Shown: piece after piece, positions 55,612 to 64,000 of the stretch | How the letters are laid out: every line of letters begins with the position of its first letter | Numbering within the stretch: position 1 is the first letter of the stretch | Source of the DNA: an uncultured Selenomonadales bacterium | GTDB taxonomy: Bacteria > Bacillota > Negativicutes > Acidaminococcales > Acidaminococcaceae | Reading direction: 5' to 3' | NCBI GenBank assembly: GCA_900315805.1 | Contig: ONAN01000004.1 | Location: 115,936 to 179,935 of the forward strand | DNA: 64,000 bases | Made by a program: the position numbers and the translations under genes | Notes under the pieces: model-generated | The model's database searches: none | What the model saw: only the letters and a program-made list of their open reading frames with translations | Told to the model about the DNA's origin: nothing

Positions 55612-56553
55612 ATGGATATTGTTAGTGAAATCTTGAAACATAATCGTCTTGCACTGGCTAAAGGCATTACTGCCGTAGAAAATGAGTATGACAATGCGGT
55701 CGACATTATGACCAGGATTTACGCTCACACGGGTCATGCTTATGTAATTGGCATTACGGGTCCTCCCGGTGCAGGTAAATCTACCCTTACTGATAAGATT
55801 GCGAAGGAATTCCGCAAACGCGGAAAAACCGTAGGTATCGTTGCAATCGATCCCACCAGTCCCTATTCCGGCGGCGCCATCCTGGGCGACCGTATCCGCA
55901 TGATGGACTTGATGATGGATTCCGGTATCTTCATTCGGTCCATGGCTACCCGCGGCAGCCTGGGCGGCTTGTCCCAGAAGGCGGGCGATGCCGTAAAGCT
56001 GATGGATGCCTTTGGTATGGACGTCATCCTCGTGGAAACCGTAGGTGTCGGCCAGTCCGAAGTTGATATTGTCAAGACTGCAGATACGACGATGGTCGTC
56101 GTCATCCCCGGCATGGGCGATGATATCCAGGCCATCAAGGCAGGCATACTTGAAATCGGCGACTTGATCACGATCAACAAAGCGGACCGTGAAGGCGCTG
56201 ACAAATTAAATATCGAAATGGAAATGATGCTCGAACTGAACAACGAAAAGATCGCCGGCTGGCGTCCGCCCATCAATCGCACGATTGCCAGCAAGGACAT
56301 CGGCACGGTGGAAGTCGTGGACTCCATCGTCGCGCACCGCAAGTTCCTGATGGATACGGGCAAGCTGGCCGATATCCGTCGTGAACGTATCAAATCCGAA
56401 GTGACGGATATGATCAATGTTCGGGTCAATCGTTATATAGATAAGAACGTGGTTCGCACGCAGGAGTTCGAAGACACCATCGGAAAGCTCCAGAACCGCG
56501 AAATGGAACCGTATTCGGTAGTTGACAACATTGTTTCTAAAGTACTAAAATAA
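55612..56553 (+). CDS. meaB: methylmalonyl Co-A mutase-associated GTPase MeaB
   Basis: A 313-residue G3E-type GTPase that protects and reloads the mutase with adenosylcobalamin. G1 is GPPGAGKST (about residue 50), and DPTSPYSGGAILGDRIRM, ETVGVGQSEVD and NKADREG follow in order. It follows the mutase subunits and precedes the epimerase. Confidence 0.93.
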   Translation: MDIVSEILKHNRLALAKGITAVENEYDNAVDIMTRIYAHTGHAYVIGITGPPGAGKSTLTDKIAKEFRKRGKTVGIVAIDPTSPYSGGAILGDRIRMMDLMMDSGIFIRSMATRGSLGGLSQKAGDAVKLMDAFGMDVILVETVGVGQSEVDIVKTADTTMVVVIPGMGDDIQAIKAGILEIGDLITINKADREGADKLNIEMEMMLELNNEKIAGWRPPINRTIASKDIGTVEVVDSIVAHRKFLMDTGKLADIRRERIKSEVTDMINVRVNRYIDKNVVRTQEFEDTIGKLQNREMEPYSVVDNIVSKVLK

Positions 56554-56606
56554 TTTTAGTGCTTCAGGATAGACTTCACTTTATCATTTTAGAGGAGGAG
56601 ATTTCT

Positions 56607-57023
56607 ATGTTTAAAGTAATCGCTGTTGACCATGTTGGTATCGCTTGCAAAGACTTAGACCTGTCCAAGAAGTTCTATACTGACATCCTGGGCCTGGAAT
56701 GCACTGGTGAAGAACCGGTTCCTGACCAGGGCGTTAAGACCGTATTCATCAAGTGCGGTGAAACGCTGATCGAACTGCTGGTAGATATCACCGAAAACAA
56801 TGATGGCCCTATCGGCAAATACATCGCCAAGAACGGCCAGGGCATTCAGCATATGGCTCTGCGCGTTGACGACCTGGAAGCTGCTATTGCCGACGTACAG
56901 GCTGCTGGCGCCCGCATGATCGACAAGGCTCCGCGCGGCGGCGCTGGCGGAATGGACATCGCCTTCGTTCATCCGAAATCCGTCGGCATCCTGCTGGAAC
57001 TCTGCACTCCGCATAAGGGCTGA
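56607..57023 (+). CDS. mce: methylmalonyl-CoA epimerase
   Basis: A 138-residue vicinal-oxygen-chelate protein that interconverts the R and S forms of methylmalonyl-CoA. Metal-ligand positions are visible in VDHVGIACKDL (His), GIQHMALRVDD (His) and ILLELCTP (Glu). The start at 56607 follows GAGGAGG; the 16 codons upstream are leader. Confidence 0.92.
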   Translation: MFKVIAVDHVGIACKDLDLSKKFYTDILGLECTGEEPVPDQGVKTVFIKCGETLIELLVDITENNDGPIGKYIAKNGQGIQHMALRVDDLEAAIADVQAAGARMIDKAPRGGAGGMDIAFVHPKSVGILLELCTPHKG

Positions 57024-57067
57024 TTCCTTAATGGAAGTGTGAACGGCGACGTTCACAACATCTGATT

Positions 57068-57105
57068 ACAATCCCGCCCGTCGAAAATACGGGCGGGTTG
57101 TAATA
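57068..57105 (+). terminator. hairpin between epimerase and decarboxylase genes
   Basis: A perfect stem CCCGCCCGT/ACGGGCGGG followed by TTGTAATAT; a modest T-run, so possibly partial. Confidence 0.55.
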
Positions 57106-57150
57106 TAAAACAATTTTAGTTCTCCCAATAATTTATGGAGGTGTCAGAAC

Positions 57151-58683
57151 TTGACTACTCAGGCAAAAATTGAGAAAATGCTCAAAAAGTCCGAAGTAAT
57201 TCTCGGCGCTGGCGGTCCCAAGGCTATTGAAAAACAGCATGCCAAGGGCAAAATGACTGCCCGCGAAAGAATTGCGGCTCTGCTGGATGAAGGTTCTTTC
57301 GTTGAACTGGACCGTTTCGTTCATCATCGTTGCTACAACTTCGGCCAGGAAAAGAAGGATCTGCCCGGTGAAGGCGTAACCGTTGGTTACGGCACCGTGG
57401 ACGGCCGTCTGGTCTATGTGTTCGCCCAGGACTTCACCGTTGAAGGTGGCTCCCTTGGTGAAATGCATGCCAACAAGATTGCCAAGGTCCAGCAGCTCGC
57501 CCTGAAGATGGGTGCTCCTATCGTCGGTCTGAACGATTCCGGCGGCGCCCGTATCCAGGAAGCCATCGACGCACTGGGCGGCTATGGCAAGCTGTTCTTC
57601 AACAACACCATTTCCTCCGGCGTCATCCCCCAGATTTCCGCAATCATGGGACCGTCCGCTGGCGGTGCTGTTTACAGCCCTGCACTGACCGACTTCATCT
57701 ACATGGTAAAGAACACTTCCAAGATGTTCATTACCGGTCCTGCGGTTGTTAAGTCCGTTACCGGTGAAGATGTGACCCAGGAACAGTTGGGCGGCGCTAT
57801 GACCCACAACTCCCGTTCCGGTGTTGCCAACTTTGCTGCGGAAGACGACGCTGACTGCATCCAGCAGATCCGTTATCTGCTGAGCTTCCTGCCTTCCAAC
57901 AACATGGACGGCGCTCCGATTGTTGATACCGGCGACGATCCGATGCGTACCGACGATGCACTGAATACGTTGATGCCCGATAACAGCAACGCTGCGTATG
58001 ACATGTACGATGTCATCAAATCCATCGTAGATAATGGTGAATTCTATGAAAACCAGAAATACTGGGCTACGAACATCATTACCTGCTTCGCGCGCCTGGA
58101 CGGCGAAACCGTTGGTATCATCGCGAACCAGCCGAAAGTAATGGCCGGCTGCCTGGACATCAACGCTTCCGACAAGTCCTCCCGTTTCATCCGCTTCTGC
58201 GATGCATTCGGTATTCCTATCCTGAACCTCGTAGACGTTCCGGGCTTCCTGCCTGGCACCGTTCAGGAATACGGCGGCATCATCCGTCATGGCGCCAAGA
58301 TGCTGTATGCTTACTCCGAAGCTACGGTACCCAAGATCACCCTGATCACCCGTAAAGCTTACGGCGGTTCTTATCTGGCTATGTGCTCCCAGGAACTGGG
58401 CGCTGACCAGGTTATCGCATGGCCGACCGCTGAAATCGCCGTTATGGGACCTGCCGGTGCTGCCAACATCATCTTCAAGAAGGAAGATCCTGAACAGAAG
58501 AAGAAGAGCACCGAAGAATATGTTGAGAAGTTCGCTACGCCGTACATCGCGGCTGAACGCGGCATGGTTGATATCATCATCGAACCGAAGAACTCCCGTC
58601 CGACGGTCATCAACGCTCTGCATATGCTGGAAACCAAGCGCGAAGCTCGTCCGGCGAAACGCCATGGTAATATTCCGTTGTAA
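57151..58683 (+). CDS. mmdA: methylmalonyl-CoA decarboxylase alpha (carboxyltransferase) subunit
   Basis: A 510-residue carboxyltransferase. It has the acyl-CoA and biotin oxyanion blocks: GAPIVGLNDSGGARIQE, MGPSAGGAVYSPALTDF, VDVPGFLPGTVQEYGGIIRHGAKMLYAY and KAYGGSYLAMCS. It moves the carboxyl group from methylmalonyl-CoA to the biotin on MmdC, forming propionyl-CoA. It starts at TTG after GGAGGTG. It belongs to the four-gene Na+-pump unit mmdADCB. Confidence 0.95.
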   Translation: MTTQAKIEKMLKKSEVILGAGGPKAIEKQHAKGKMTARERIAALLDEGSFVELDRFVHHRCYNFGQEKKDLPGEGVTVGYGTVDGRLVYVFAQDFTVEGGSLGEMHANKIAKVQQLALKMGAPIVGLNDSGGARIQEAIDALGGYGKLFFNNTISSGVIPQISAIMGPSAGGAVYSPALTDFIYMVKNTSKMFITGPAVVKSVTGEDVTQEQLGGAMTHNSRSGVANFAAEDDADCIQQIRYLLSFLPSNNMDGAPIVDTGDDPMRTDDALNTLMPDNSNAAYDMYDVIKSIVDNGEFYENQKYWATNIITCFARLDGETVGIIANQPKVMAGCLDINASDKSSRFIRFCDAFGIPILNLVDVPGFLPGTVQEYGGIIRHGAKMLYAYSEATVPKITLITRKAYGGSYLAMCSQELGADQVIAWPTAEIAVMGPAGAANIIFKKEDPEQKKKSTEEYVEKFATPYIAAERGMVDIIIEPKNSRPTVINALHMLETKREARPAKRHGNIPL

Positions 58684-58735
58684 TTCCCTGCTTCGGAAAG
58701 TTGCTTGACGTAAATTAGAAAATGAGGTGAATTGA

Positions 58736-59083
58736 ATGGGTCCTGTAACTACTAACCCGTTTCTGGTCGCAATCATCAACATGGTCGTCGTATTCGGCGT
58801 TCTGATCGTCCTCGGCCTCCTGATGCACGTACTGGAAATGGTAGATCCTACCAAAAAAAAACAGCCTAAATCCGCAGCAGCGGTAAAGGCTGCTCCGGCT
58901 GCTGCACCGGTTGCCGCTCCGGCCGTCAAGGACAACACCGAAGAAATCGTTGCTGTCATTGCCGCCGCTGTCGCTGCCGCTGGCGGTTCCGAAAATGTTG
59001 CATGCATCCGCATTGCAAACAAGGCTGCTGCATGGACCATCAACGCTCATGCAGAAGCAATCCAGGCTTGCAAACCGTTCTGA
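58736..59083 (+). CDS. mmdD: methylmalonyl-CoA decarboxylase delta subunit (OadG family)
   Basis: A 115-residue protein with one N-terminal membrane helix (FLVAIINMVVVFGVLIVLGL), an Ala/Pro/Lys linker (residues 40-65) and a small C-terminal domain (EEIVAVIAAAVAAAGG) like OadG/MmdD. It anchors the soluble subunits to the membrane pump MmdB. Confidence 0.88.
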   Translation: MGPVTTNPFLVAIINMVVVFGVLIVLGLLMHVLEMVDPTKKKQPKSAAAVKAAPAAAPVAAPAVKDNTEEIVAVIAAAVAAAGGSENVACIRIANKAAAWTINAHAEAIQACKPF

Positions 59084-59190
59084 TATCAGCCAAGGCTGGT
59101 TCATACTGCAACCTGCGCAGTCTTCGATCGTAATGATCAACTAAAATTTTGATAAGGCAAATGCCTTAATTTTAAGGAGGATTTATTCTC

Positions 59191-59583
59191 ATGGCTAAAG
59201 CATACACTATTACCGTTAACGGCACTGCATATGATGTAGAAGTTGAAGAAAAGGGCGGCGCTGTTGCTGCCGCTCCGAAAGCTGCTCCGAAGGCTGCCCC
59301 GGCTCCGGCCGCTGCTCCGAAGGCTGCTCCTGCACCGGCTCCGGCTCCGGCTGCTGCACCGGTTGCTGCTGGTGCTACCACCGTGAGCGCTCCTATGCCT
59401 GGCAAGGTTCTGGAAGTTAAATGCAAAGCTGGCGACGCTGTCAAGTCCGGCGATGTCCTGCTGATCCTGGAAGCTATGAAGATGCAGAACGAAATCATGG
59501 CTCCGGCTGACGGCACCGTTTCCGACGTCCGCGTTTCCGCTGGTTCCACCGTTAACACTGGCGACGTAATGGTAGTTATGTAA
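59191..59583 (+). CDS. mmdC: methylmalonyl-CoA decarboxylase gamma subunit, biotin carrier
   Basis: A 130-residue biotinyl protein. An Ala/Pro-rich linker of about 35 residues (positions 28-65) joins the N-terminus to a biotinyl domain with the lysine of EAMKMQNE. The carboxylated biotin swings between MmdA and the membrane subunit MmdB. AAGGAGG precedes the ATG. Confidence 0.95.
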   Translation: MAKAYTITVNGTAYDVEVEEKGGAVAAAPKAAPKAAPAPAAAPKAAPAPAPAPAAAPVAAGATTVSAPMPGKVLEVKCKAGDAVKSGDVLLILEAMKMQNEIMAPADGTVSDVRVSAGSTVNTGDVMVVM

Positions 59584-59686
59584 TTACGGCTTCCGTAATT
59601 CTGCCCGGTCCGCCGGGGATTCCGTACGGACCGGGTTCCAGGGTACATGGTACCCGTAAAAATTAACATTGAGTGGAGGACTTTAA

Positions 59687-60820
59687 ATGGATGCATTAAT
59701 TGTTTCCTTAGTGTCTGTTTGGAACGACTCCGGGTTCCAGGCACTGACTGGCGGCAACGTCATCATGATCCTTGTCGGCCTGATCCTGCTGTACCTGGCA
59801 ATCGGCAAGGGCTTCGAACCGCTGCTGCTGGGCAACATCGCCTTCGGCTGCATTCTGGGCAACGTTCCTAAGACCGGATTCTTCGAAGATCCCGGCGTAA
59901 TGCAGGTCATCCTGTATGGTATCAACAACGAAATCTTCCCGCCGCTGATTTTCATGGGCGTAGGTGCAATGACCGACTTTGGTCCGCTGATTGCCAACCC
60001 CAAGACGTTGCTGCTGGGCGCTGCTGCCCAGGGCGGCGTATTCATCGCGCTGGTCGGCGCCATGCTGCTGGGCTTCAACCTGCGTGAAGCTGCCGCTATC
60101 GGCATCATCGGCGGCGCTGACGGCCCGACCGCCATTTACCTGACCATGAAGATGGCTCCGAACCTGCTGGGCGCTATCGCTGTAGCTGCTTATTCCTACA
60201 TGTCCCTGGTACCGCTGATTCAGCCGCCTGTCATGAACCTGCTGACCACCAAGGAACAGCGTTCCATCAAGATGGACCAGCTGCGTACCGTAACCCGCTT
60301 CGAACGGGTCGTATTCCCGGTCTTCTCGACGATCTTCATTTCCCTGCTGTTACCGCCTGTATGCTCTCTGATCGGCATGCTGATGCTTGGTAACCTGTAC
60401 AAGGAAGCCGGCTGCTTCGACCGTCTGTCCGATACCGCACAGAACGCTATGATGAACATCGTAACGATTTTCCTGTCCGTTGGTACCGGCCTGACCATGC
60501 AGGCTGACAAGTTCCTGAACTACCAGACCCTGCTGATCATCTGCTTAGGTCTGGTTGCCTTCATCGCCGGTACTGCTCTGGGCGTAATCTTCGGTCAGTT
60601 GATGCGTATTGCTTCCGGCAATAAGGTCAACCCGCTGATTGGTTCGGCCGGTGTATCCGCCGTTCCTATGGCTGCCCGTGTTGCTCAGGTTGTAGGCCAG
60701 AAAGCCAACCCTGCAAACTTCCTGCTGATGCATGCCATGGGCCCGAACGTAGCAGGCGTTATCGGTACTGCAGTTGCTGCAGGCACCATGCTGGCTATGA
60801 TCGGACCTGCCGGCAAATAA
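59687..60820 (+). CDS. mmdB: methylmalonyl-CoA decarboxylase beta subunit, Na+ pump
   Basis: A 377-residue membrane protein that decarboxylates carboxybiotin and exports Na+. [19 protein letters not shown] contains the conserved aspartate of the Na+ path (family GxADGPT), and [18 protein letters not shown] is the second re-entrant block. The long acyl-chain start has a GTGGAGG site. Energy of the decarboxylation is thus saved as a sodium gradient. Confidence 0.95.
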   Translation: MDALIVSLVSVWNDSGFQALTGGNVIMILVGLILLYLAIGKGFEPLLLGNIAFGCILGNVPKTGFFEDPGVMQVILYGINNEIFPPLIFMGVGAMTDFGPLIANPKTLLLGAAAQGGVFIALVGAMLLGFNLREAAAIGIIGGADGPTAIYLTMKMAPNLLGAIAVAAYSYMSLVPLIQPPVMNLLTTKEQRSIKMDQLRTVTRFERVVFPVFSTIFISLLLPPVCSLIGMLMLGNLYKEAGCFDRLSDTAQNAMMNIVTIFLSVGTGLTMQADKFLNYQTLLIICLGLVAFIAGTALGVIFGQLMRIASGNKVNPLIGSAGVSAVPMAARVAQVVGQKANPANFLLMHAMGPNVAGVIGTAVAAGTMLAMIGPAGK

Positions 60821-60853
60821 TTGATTTGCGGCAGTCCTGTTTAGCGTAATCTG

Positions 60854-60897
60854 AACCGGCCGCATTTGGTGAAAACCAAGTGCGGCCGGTTTCTTTT
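60854..60897 (+). terminator. terminator of the methylmalonyl-CoA decarboxylase operon
   Basis: An 11-bp stem AACCGGCCGCA/TGCGGCCGGTT followed by TCTTTTT. Confidence 0.9.
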
Positions 60898-60992
60898 TGC
60901 CGCATAGGCAGATTTCCCGGGAAATGGGGAAGCAGGACTTAGAAAAAAGGATTGAGGTAGTAATACTAAAGTCGTAAAATATTAAAAACCTA

Positions 60993-61021
60993 TTGACAAT
61001 CCAACAGGCGGCTGATATTAT
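60993..61021 (+). promoter_or_regulatory. promoter upstream of the first SLC13 carrier leader
   Basis: TTGACA at 60993-60998, a 17-bp spacer and TATTAT at 61016-61021. Confidence 0.75.
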
Positions 61022-61079
61022 AAAGGTAACTCCTCTGTTTATATTGAGAATGTCGCAGCGGGCAGACAAGATTAAAAGA

Positions 61080-61140
61080 GGAAGAGACGGCAAGCGCCTT
61101 TCCGTGTCTATACGGAATAGGGCGTATTGCCGTCTTTTTA
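61080..61140 (+). terminator. attenuator-like terminator in the SLC13 leader
   Basis: A long stem with outer arms GACGGCAA/TTGCCGTC and inner arms CGCC-TTCCGT/ACGGAA-GGGCG, ending in TTTTT. It lies about 100 nt after the promoter and 330 bp before the carrier gene. It either ends a small RNA or attenuates the carrier transcript. The stretch 61140-61470 holds no gene that I can support, but has a TATAAT at 61368-61373. Confidence 0.65.
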
Positions 61141-61470
61141 CGTTTAAACCGAAGAAATCAGGGAAATTTGACCAAAATGAGGATTTTTAACGCAAAAAGT
61201 GGAAAAACCAATGGAAAACCGTTGAACTGTAATAAAAATGCGCAACGAATCAAATTCGCGTACCAGGCGTGCCCAAATGTCGTCAACCCGTGGATTTTGG
61301 AGGAGATTTGTGAAATAACATTGAAAAGTATTGCGCCAAAAGGCTTTTCATTTTTTAGTATTAGTGCTATAATCAAGGAGTAGTCCGAAGGGACTATCAA
61401 TTACGCTCTTCCATGCTTTTTTCCAGAGGGTGTGAAGAAGGGACGTAAAATTTTTCGAGGAGGAGATAGA

Positions 61471-62745
61471 ATGTCTCAATCGACAAAGTGTCTTATTTTG
61501 TTGGCTGTGGTGGCGATTTTCTTTATTACCGAAATCATTCCCCTGGCTGTAACTTCCACCGCGGCATCCATCGCCTGTGGCGTTCTGGGCTTCGTCCCGA
61601 CGAAACAGGTATTCAGTGGTCTGTCCAACTCCACCGTCGTTCTGTTCGCCGGCATGTTCATCGTAGGTGCAGCAATGTTCTACACCGGCCTGGCACAGAA
61701 GATCGGCGAAACCGTCGTCAAGATCACCGGTACCGGTGAAAACAGCTTGATGTTCGGTATCATGATTGTTGGTGCAGCTCTTTCGTCCGTCCTGTCCAAC
61801 ACCGGTACGGCTGCCTGCCTGCTGCCTGTTGTTCTGGGTGTCTGCGCTGCAGCAAAGATCCCTGCTTCCCGCGAATTGATGCCTCTGGCATTCGCCTGCG
61901 GCATCGGCGGTATCATCACCATGGTTGGTACGCCTCCTAACATCATTGCGACCGGCGCCCTGGCACAGGCCGGCTACCGTCCTTTCGGATTCTTCGAATT
62001 CGCAAAGATCGGTATTCCTCTGACCATCGCCGCCATGCTCTACATGATGCTGATCGGCAAACACCTTATCCCGAAACGCGAACTGGATGCCGACCAGGAT
62101 GTGGAACAGGAAATCGAAGCGAACGCTCAGTCCACCACGAAGATGGTCATTTCCGGCGTCATCCTGCTGGTTGTCGTTCTGGTCATGGCTCTGGGTATCA
62201 AAGGTATTTCCCTGGAAATGGCTGCCGTTACGGGCGCACTGGTCTGCGTACTGACCGGCTGCCTGACTGAAAAACAGGCTTATGCTTCCATCGACTGGGT
62301 TACCATCTTCCTGTTCGCAGGCATGATGCCTGTATCGAAGGCTCTGGATAAGACCGGTGCCGGCAAGGTTATCGCCAATGCCGCTGTAAGCGCCATGGGT
62401 GGTTCTCCTTCCCCGATCGTCGTAACGATCGTACTGTTCATCCTGTCCTGCGGCCTGACGCAGTTCATGTCCAACACCGCATCCGCAGCTCTGCTGTGCC
62501 CGATCGGTATCGCTATTTCCAAACAGCTGGGTGCTTCCCCGCACGCAGTACTGATGGCAATTGCAGTTGCAGCATCCTGCGCATTCGCAACGCCTGTAGG
62601 TACGCCTCCTAACACCCTGGTACTTGGCCCTGGCGGATACAAGTTCATGGACTATGTAAAGGCTGGTCTGGGTCTGGTTATCGTTTCCTTCATCGTTTCG
62701 GTAATCCTGATTCCTATCTTCTGGCCTTTCTTCCCGGGCAAATAA
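61471..62745 (+). CDS. SLC13/DASS-family dicarboxylate:Na+ symporter
   Basis: A 424-residue carrier with the two signatures of the DASS fold: SNTGTAACLLPV in the first half and SNTASAALLCPI in the second, each SNT binding Na+ and substrate carboxylate. VGTPPN occurs in both halves. Placed directly after the decarboxylase operon, it likely brings in succinate with Na+, using the gradient that MmdB makes. GAGGAGG lies before the ATG at 61471. A second copy follows. Confidence 0.9.
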   Translation: MSQSTKCLILLAVVAIFFITEIIPLAVTSTAASIACGVLGFVPTKQVFSGLSNSTVVLFAGMFIVGAAMFYTGLAQKIGETVVKITGTGENSLMFGIMIVGAALSSVLSNTGTAACLLPVVLGVCAAAKIPASRELMPLAFACGIGGIITMVGTPPNIIATGALAQAGYRPFGFFEFAKIGIPLTIAAMLYMMLIGKHLIPKRELDADQDVEQEIEANAQSTTKMVISGVILLVVVLVMALGIKGISLEMAAVTGALVCVLTGCLTEKQAYASIDWVTIFLFAGMMPVSKALDKTGAGKVIANAAVSAMGGSPSPIVVTIVLFILSCGLTQFMSNTASAALLCPIGIAISKQLGASPHAVLMAIAVAASCAFATPVGTPPNTLVLGPGGYKFMDYVKAGLGLVIVSFIVSVILIPIFWPFFPGK

Positions 62746-62775
62746 GGCTCGCCAAATCTTCAACATCTGGAAAAA

Positions 62776-62815
62776 CTGCAAGCCGGCGCATGGCGCGCCG
62801 GCTTCTTTTTATGCC
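62776..62815 (+). terminator. terminator of the first SLC13 carrier
   Basis: A perfect stem AAGCCGGCGC/GCGCCGGCTT, then CTTTTT. Confidence 0.9.
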
Positions 62816-63161
62816 CGCGGCAGGGCAGGGGAGGAACGGCGTTCCGGCGTAACAAAAAAGTGTAACGAAATCGTGAAACTGAAATGAAATTTTGCGAATT
62901 AATGTGTATGGACGAGTTATTTATCCGAAAAATCCAGTGTATAAAGACATAAGTATGCTTGTTGCTGACATCCAGTTGCACAAATCATTGTAGAAATGGC
63001 GCCGCCCCACTTTCAAATCCGCGGGGAAGGTGGTATAATGAACATGTAACTAAGGACCGGCGCTGGCCGGAACCAACCTGGTTATATTCTGTGCATGCTC
63101 TGTCTGCCCGCTGCTCTCATTGCTGTGCACTCAATATAAAATTTAATAAGGAGGAGATAAA
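62816..63161 (+). promoter_or_regulatory. intergenic region before the second SLC13 carrier
   Basis: No gene is supported. A TATAAT box at 63036-63041 likely marks the second carrier's own promoter. Sequence similarity with the region before the first copy is limited to the last bases before the start codon (GAGGAGATA). Confidence 0.5.
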
Positions 63162-64000
63162 ATGTCTCAAGCAACAAAGTGTCTTATTTTGTTGGCTGTG
63201 GTGGCGATTTTCTTCATTACCGAAATCATTCCCCTGGCTGTAACTTCCACCGCAGCATCCATTGCCTGTGGTCTGCTGGGCTTCGTCCCGACGAAACAGG
63301 TATTCAGTGGTTTGTCTAACTCCACCGTCGTTCTGTTCGCCGGCATGTTCATTGTAGGTGCAGCAATGTTCTACACTGGACTGGCACAGAAGATCGGCGA
63401 AACCGTCGTCAAGATCACCGGTACCGGTGAAAACAGCTTGATGTTCGGTATCATGATCGTTGGTGCAGCTCTTTCGTCCGTCCTGTCCAACACCGGTACG
63501 GCTGCCTGCCTGCTGCCTGTTGTTCTGGGTGTCTGCGCTGCAGCAAAGATTCCTGCTTCCCGCGAATTGATGCCTCTGGCATTCGCCTGCGGCATCGGCG
63601 GTATCATCACGCTGGTTGGTACGCCTCCTAACATCATCGCTGCTGGCGCTCTGGGCCAGGCTGGCTATCGTCCTTTCGGATTCTTCGAATTCGCAAAGAT
63701 CGGTATTCCTCTGACCATCGCCGCTATGGCTTACATGATGCTGATCGGCAAACATCTGATCCCGAAACGCGAATTGGATGCTGACCAGGAAATCGAACAG
63801 GAAATCGAAGCTAACAACCAGTCCACCACGAAGATGGCTATTTCCGGCATCATCCTGCTGGTCGTAGTCGTTGTCATGGCTCTGGGTATCAAAGGTATCT
63901 CCCTGGAAATGGCTGCAGTTACCGGCGCACTGGTTTGCGTACTGACCGGCTGCCTGACTGAAAAACAGGCTTATGCTTCCATCGACTGGGTTACCATCTT
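63162..64000 (+). CDS. SLC13/DASS-family carrier, second tandem copy (cut by the window end)
   Basis: The first 279 codons of a close paralogue of the upstream carrier; the end lies outside the window. Differences are few, for example QATK for QSTK, TLVGTPPNIIAAGALGQAG for TMVGTPPNIIATGALAQAG, and DQEIEQEIEANNQ for DQDVEQEIEANAQ. It has its own ribosome site and promoter. The tandem copy may serve gene dosage or a slightly different substrate. Confidence 0.9.
   Translation, partial: MSQATKCLILLAVVAIFFITEIIPLAVTSTAASIACGLLGFVPTKQVFSGLSNSTVVLFAGMFIVGAAMFYTGLAQKIGETVVKITGTGENSLMFGIMIVGAALSSVLSNTGTAACLLPVVLGVCAAAKIPASRELMPLAFACGIGGIITLVGTPPNIIAAGALGQAGYRPFGFFEFAKIGIPLTIAAMAYMMLIGKHLIPKRELDADQEIEQEIEANNQSTTKMAISGIILLVVVVVMALGIKGISLEMAAVTGALVCVLTGCLTEKQAYASIDWVTI

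Noticed and set aside
61168..61383. 71-codon frame before the first SLC13 carrier
   Set aside because: It starts just after the attenuator without a ribosome site and spans the carrier's probable promoter.

Overview
The window comes from a strictly anaerobic, succinate-fermenting Negativicute, most likely of the Acidaminococcaceae (Phascolarctobacterium/Succiniclasticum type). The basis is a gene set converting succinate to propionate (CoA-transferase, B12-dependent methylmalonyl-CoA mutase, MeaB, epimerase, Na+-pumping methylmalonyl-CoA decarboxylase), a DcuC carrier and two SLC13/DASS carriers, single-chain pyruvate:ferredoxin oxidoreductase, Fe-S serine dehydratase and the tig-clpP-clpX-lon-engB order. 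The taxon is an inference. The backbone is GC-rich; the segment from about 10.6 to 24.6 kb is visibly more AT-rich.

Layout. 0.07-9.9 kb: housekeeping and transport genes (dcuC with an M20 peptidase, an exported pentapeptide-repeat protein with a HAD phosphatase, a DUF190 protein, two small membrane or unknown genes, two universal stress proteins, CorA, serine dehydratase). 10.0-10.5 kb: tRNA-His, -Gln, -Lys and -Leu with near-consensus promoters. About 10.6-24.6 kb: an accessory island in two arms. The left arm (minus strand, one operon) has two large serine recombinases, small zinc-ribbon/HTH proteins, a lone HK97-fold capsid protein and two unknown genes. The centre is 1.25 kb of noncoding DNA with two structured direct repeats and a degenerate array of roughly 60-bp repeats. 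The right arm (plus strand) has an XRE regulator, a putative PD-(D/E)XK nuclease, type III Mod and Res, a proteasome-like Ntn-hydrolase and an overlapping 73-aa gene.

24.7-51.3 kb: thiC (5' end frameshifted), a Phd/ParE toxin-antitoxin pair, a degenerate DAACS-like carrier, PFOR, a Na/Pi symporter homologue, tRNA-Gly, a Gdx-type guanidinium exporter behind a structured leader, tig-clpP-clpX-lon, a flavoprotein, engB, an orphan cobalamin-riboswitch-like RNA, a CDF metal exporter, an AbrB-family protein, T-box-controlled valS, folC and an O-antigen ligase-like protein.

51.8-64.0 kb: the succinate-to-propionate cluster. Succinate is imported by the tandem SLC13 carriers, activated by CoA transfer from propionyl-CoA, isomerised by the mutase (repaired by MeaB), epimerised, and decarboxylated by MmdADCB, which pumps Na+. 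The mutase large-subunit gene carries two out-of-frame internal deletions as given here; either the sequence is wrong or another mutase copy exists. The second SLC13 gene runs off the right edge.
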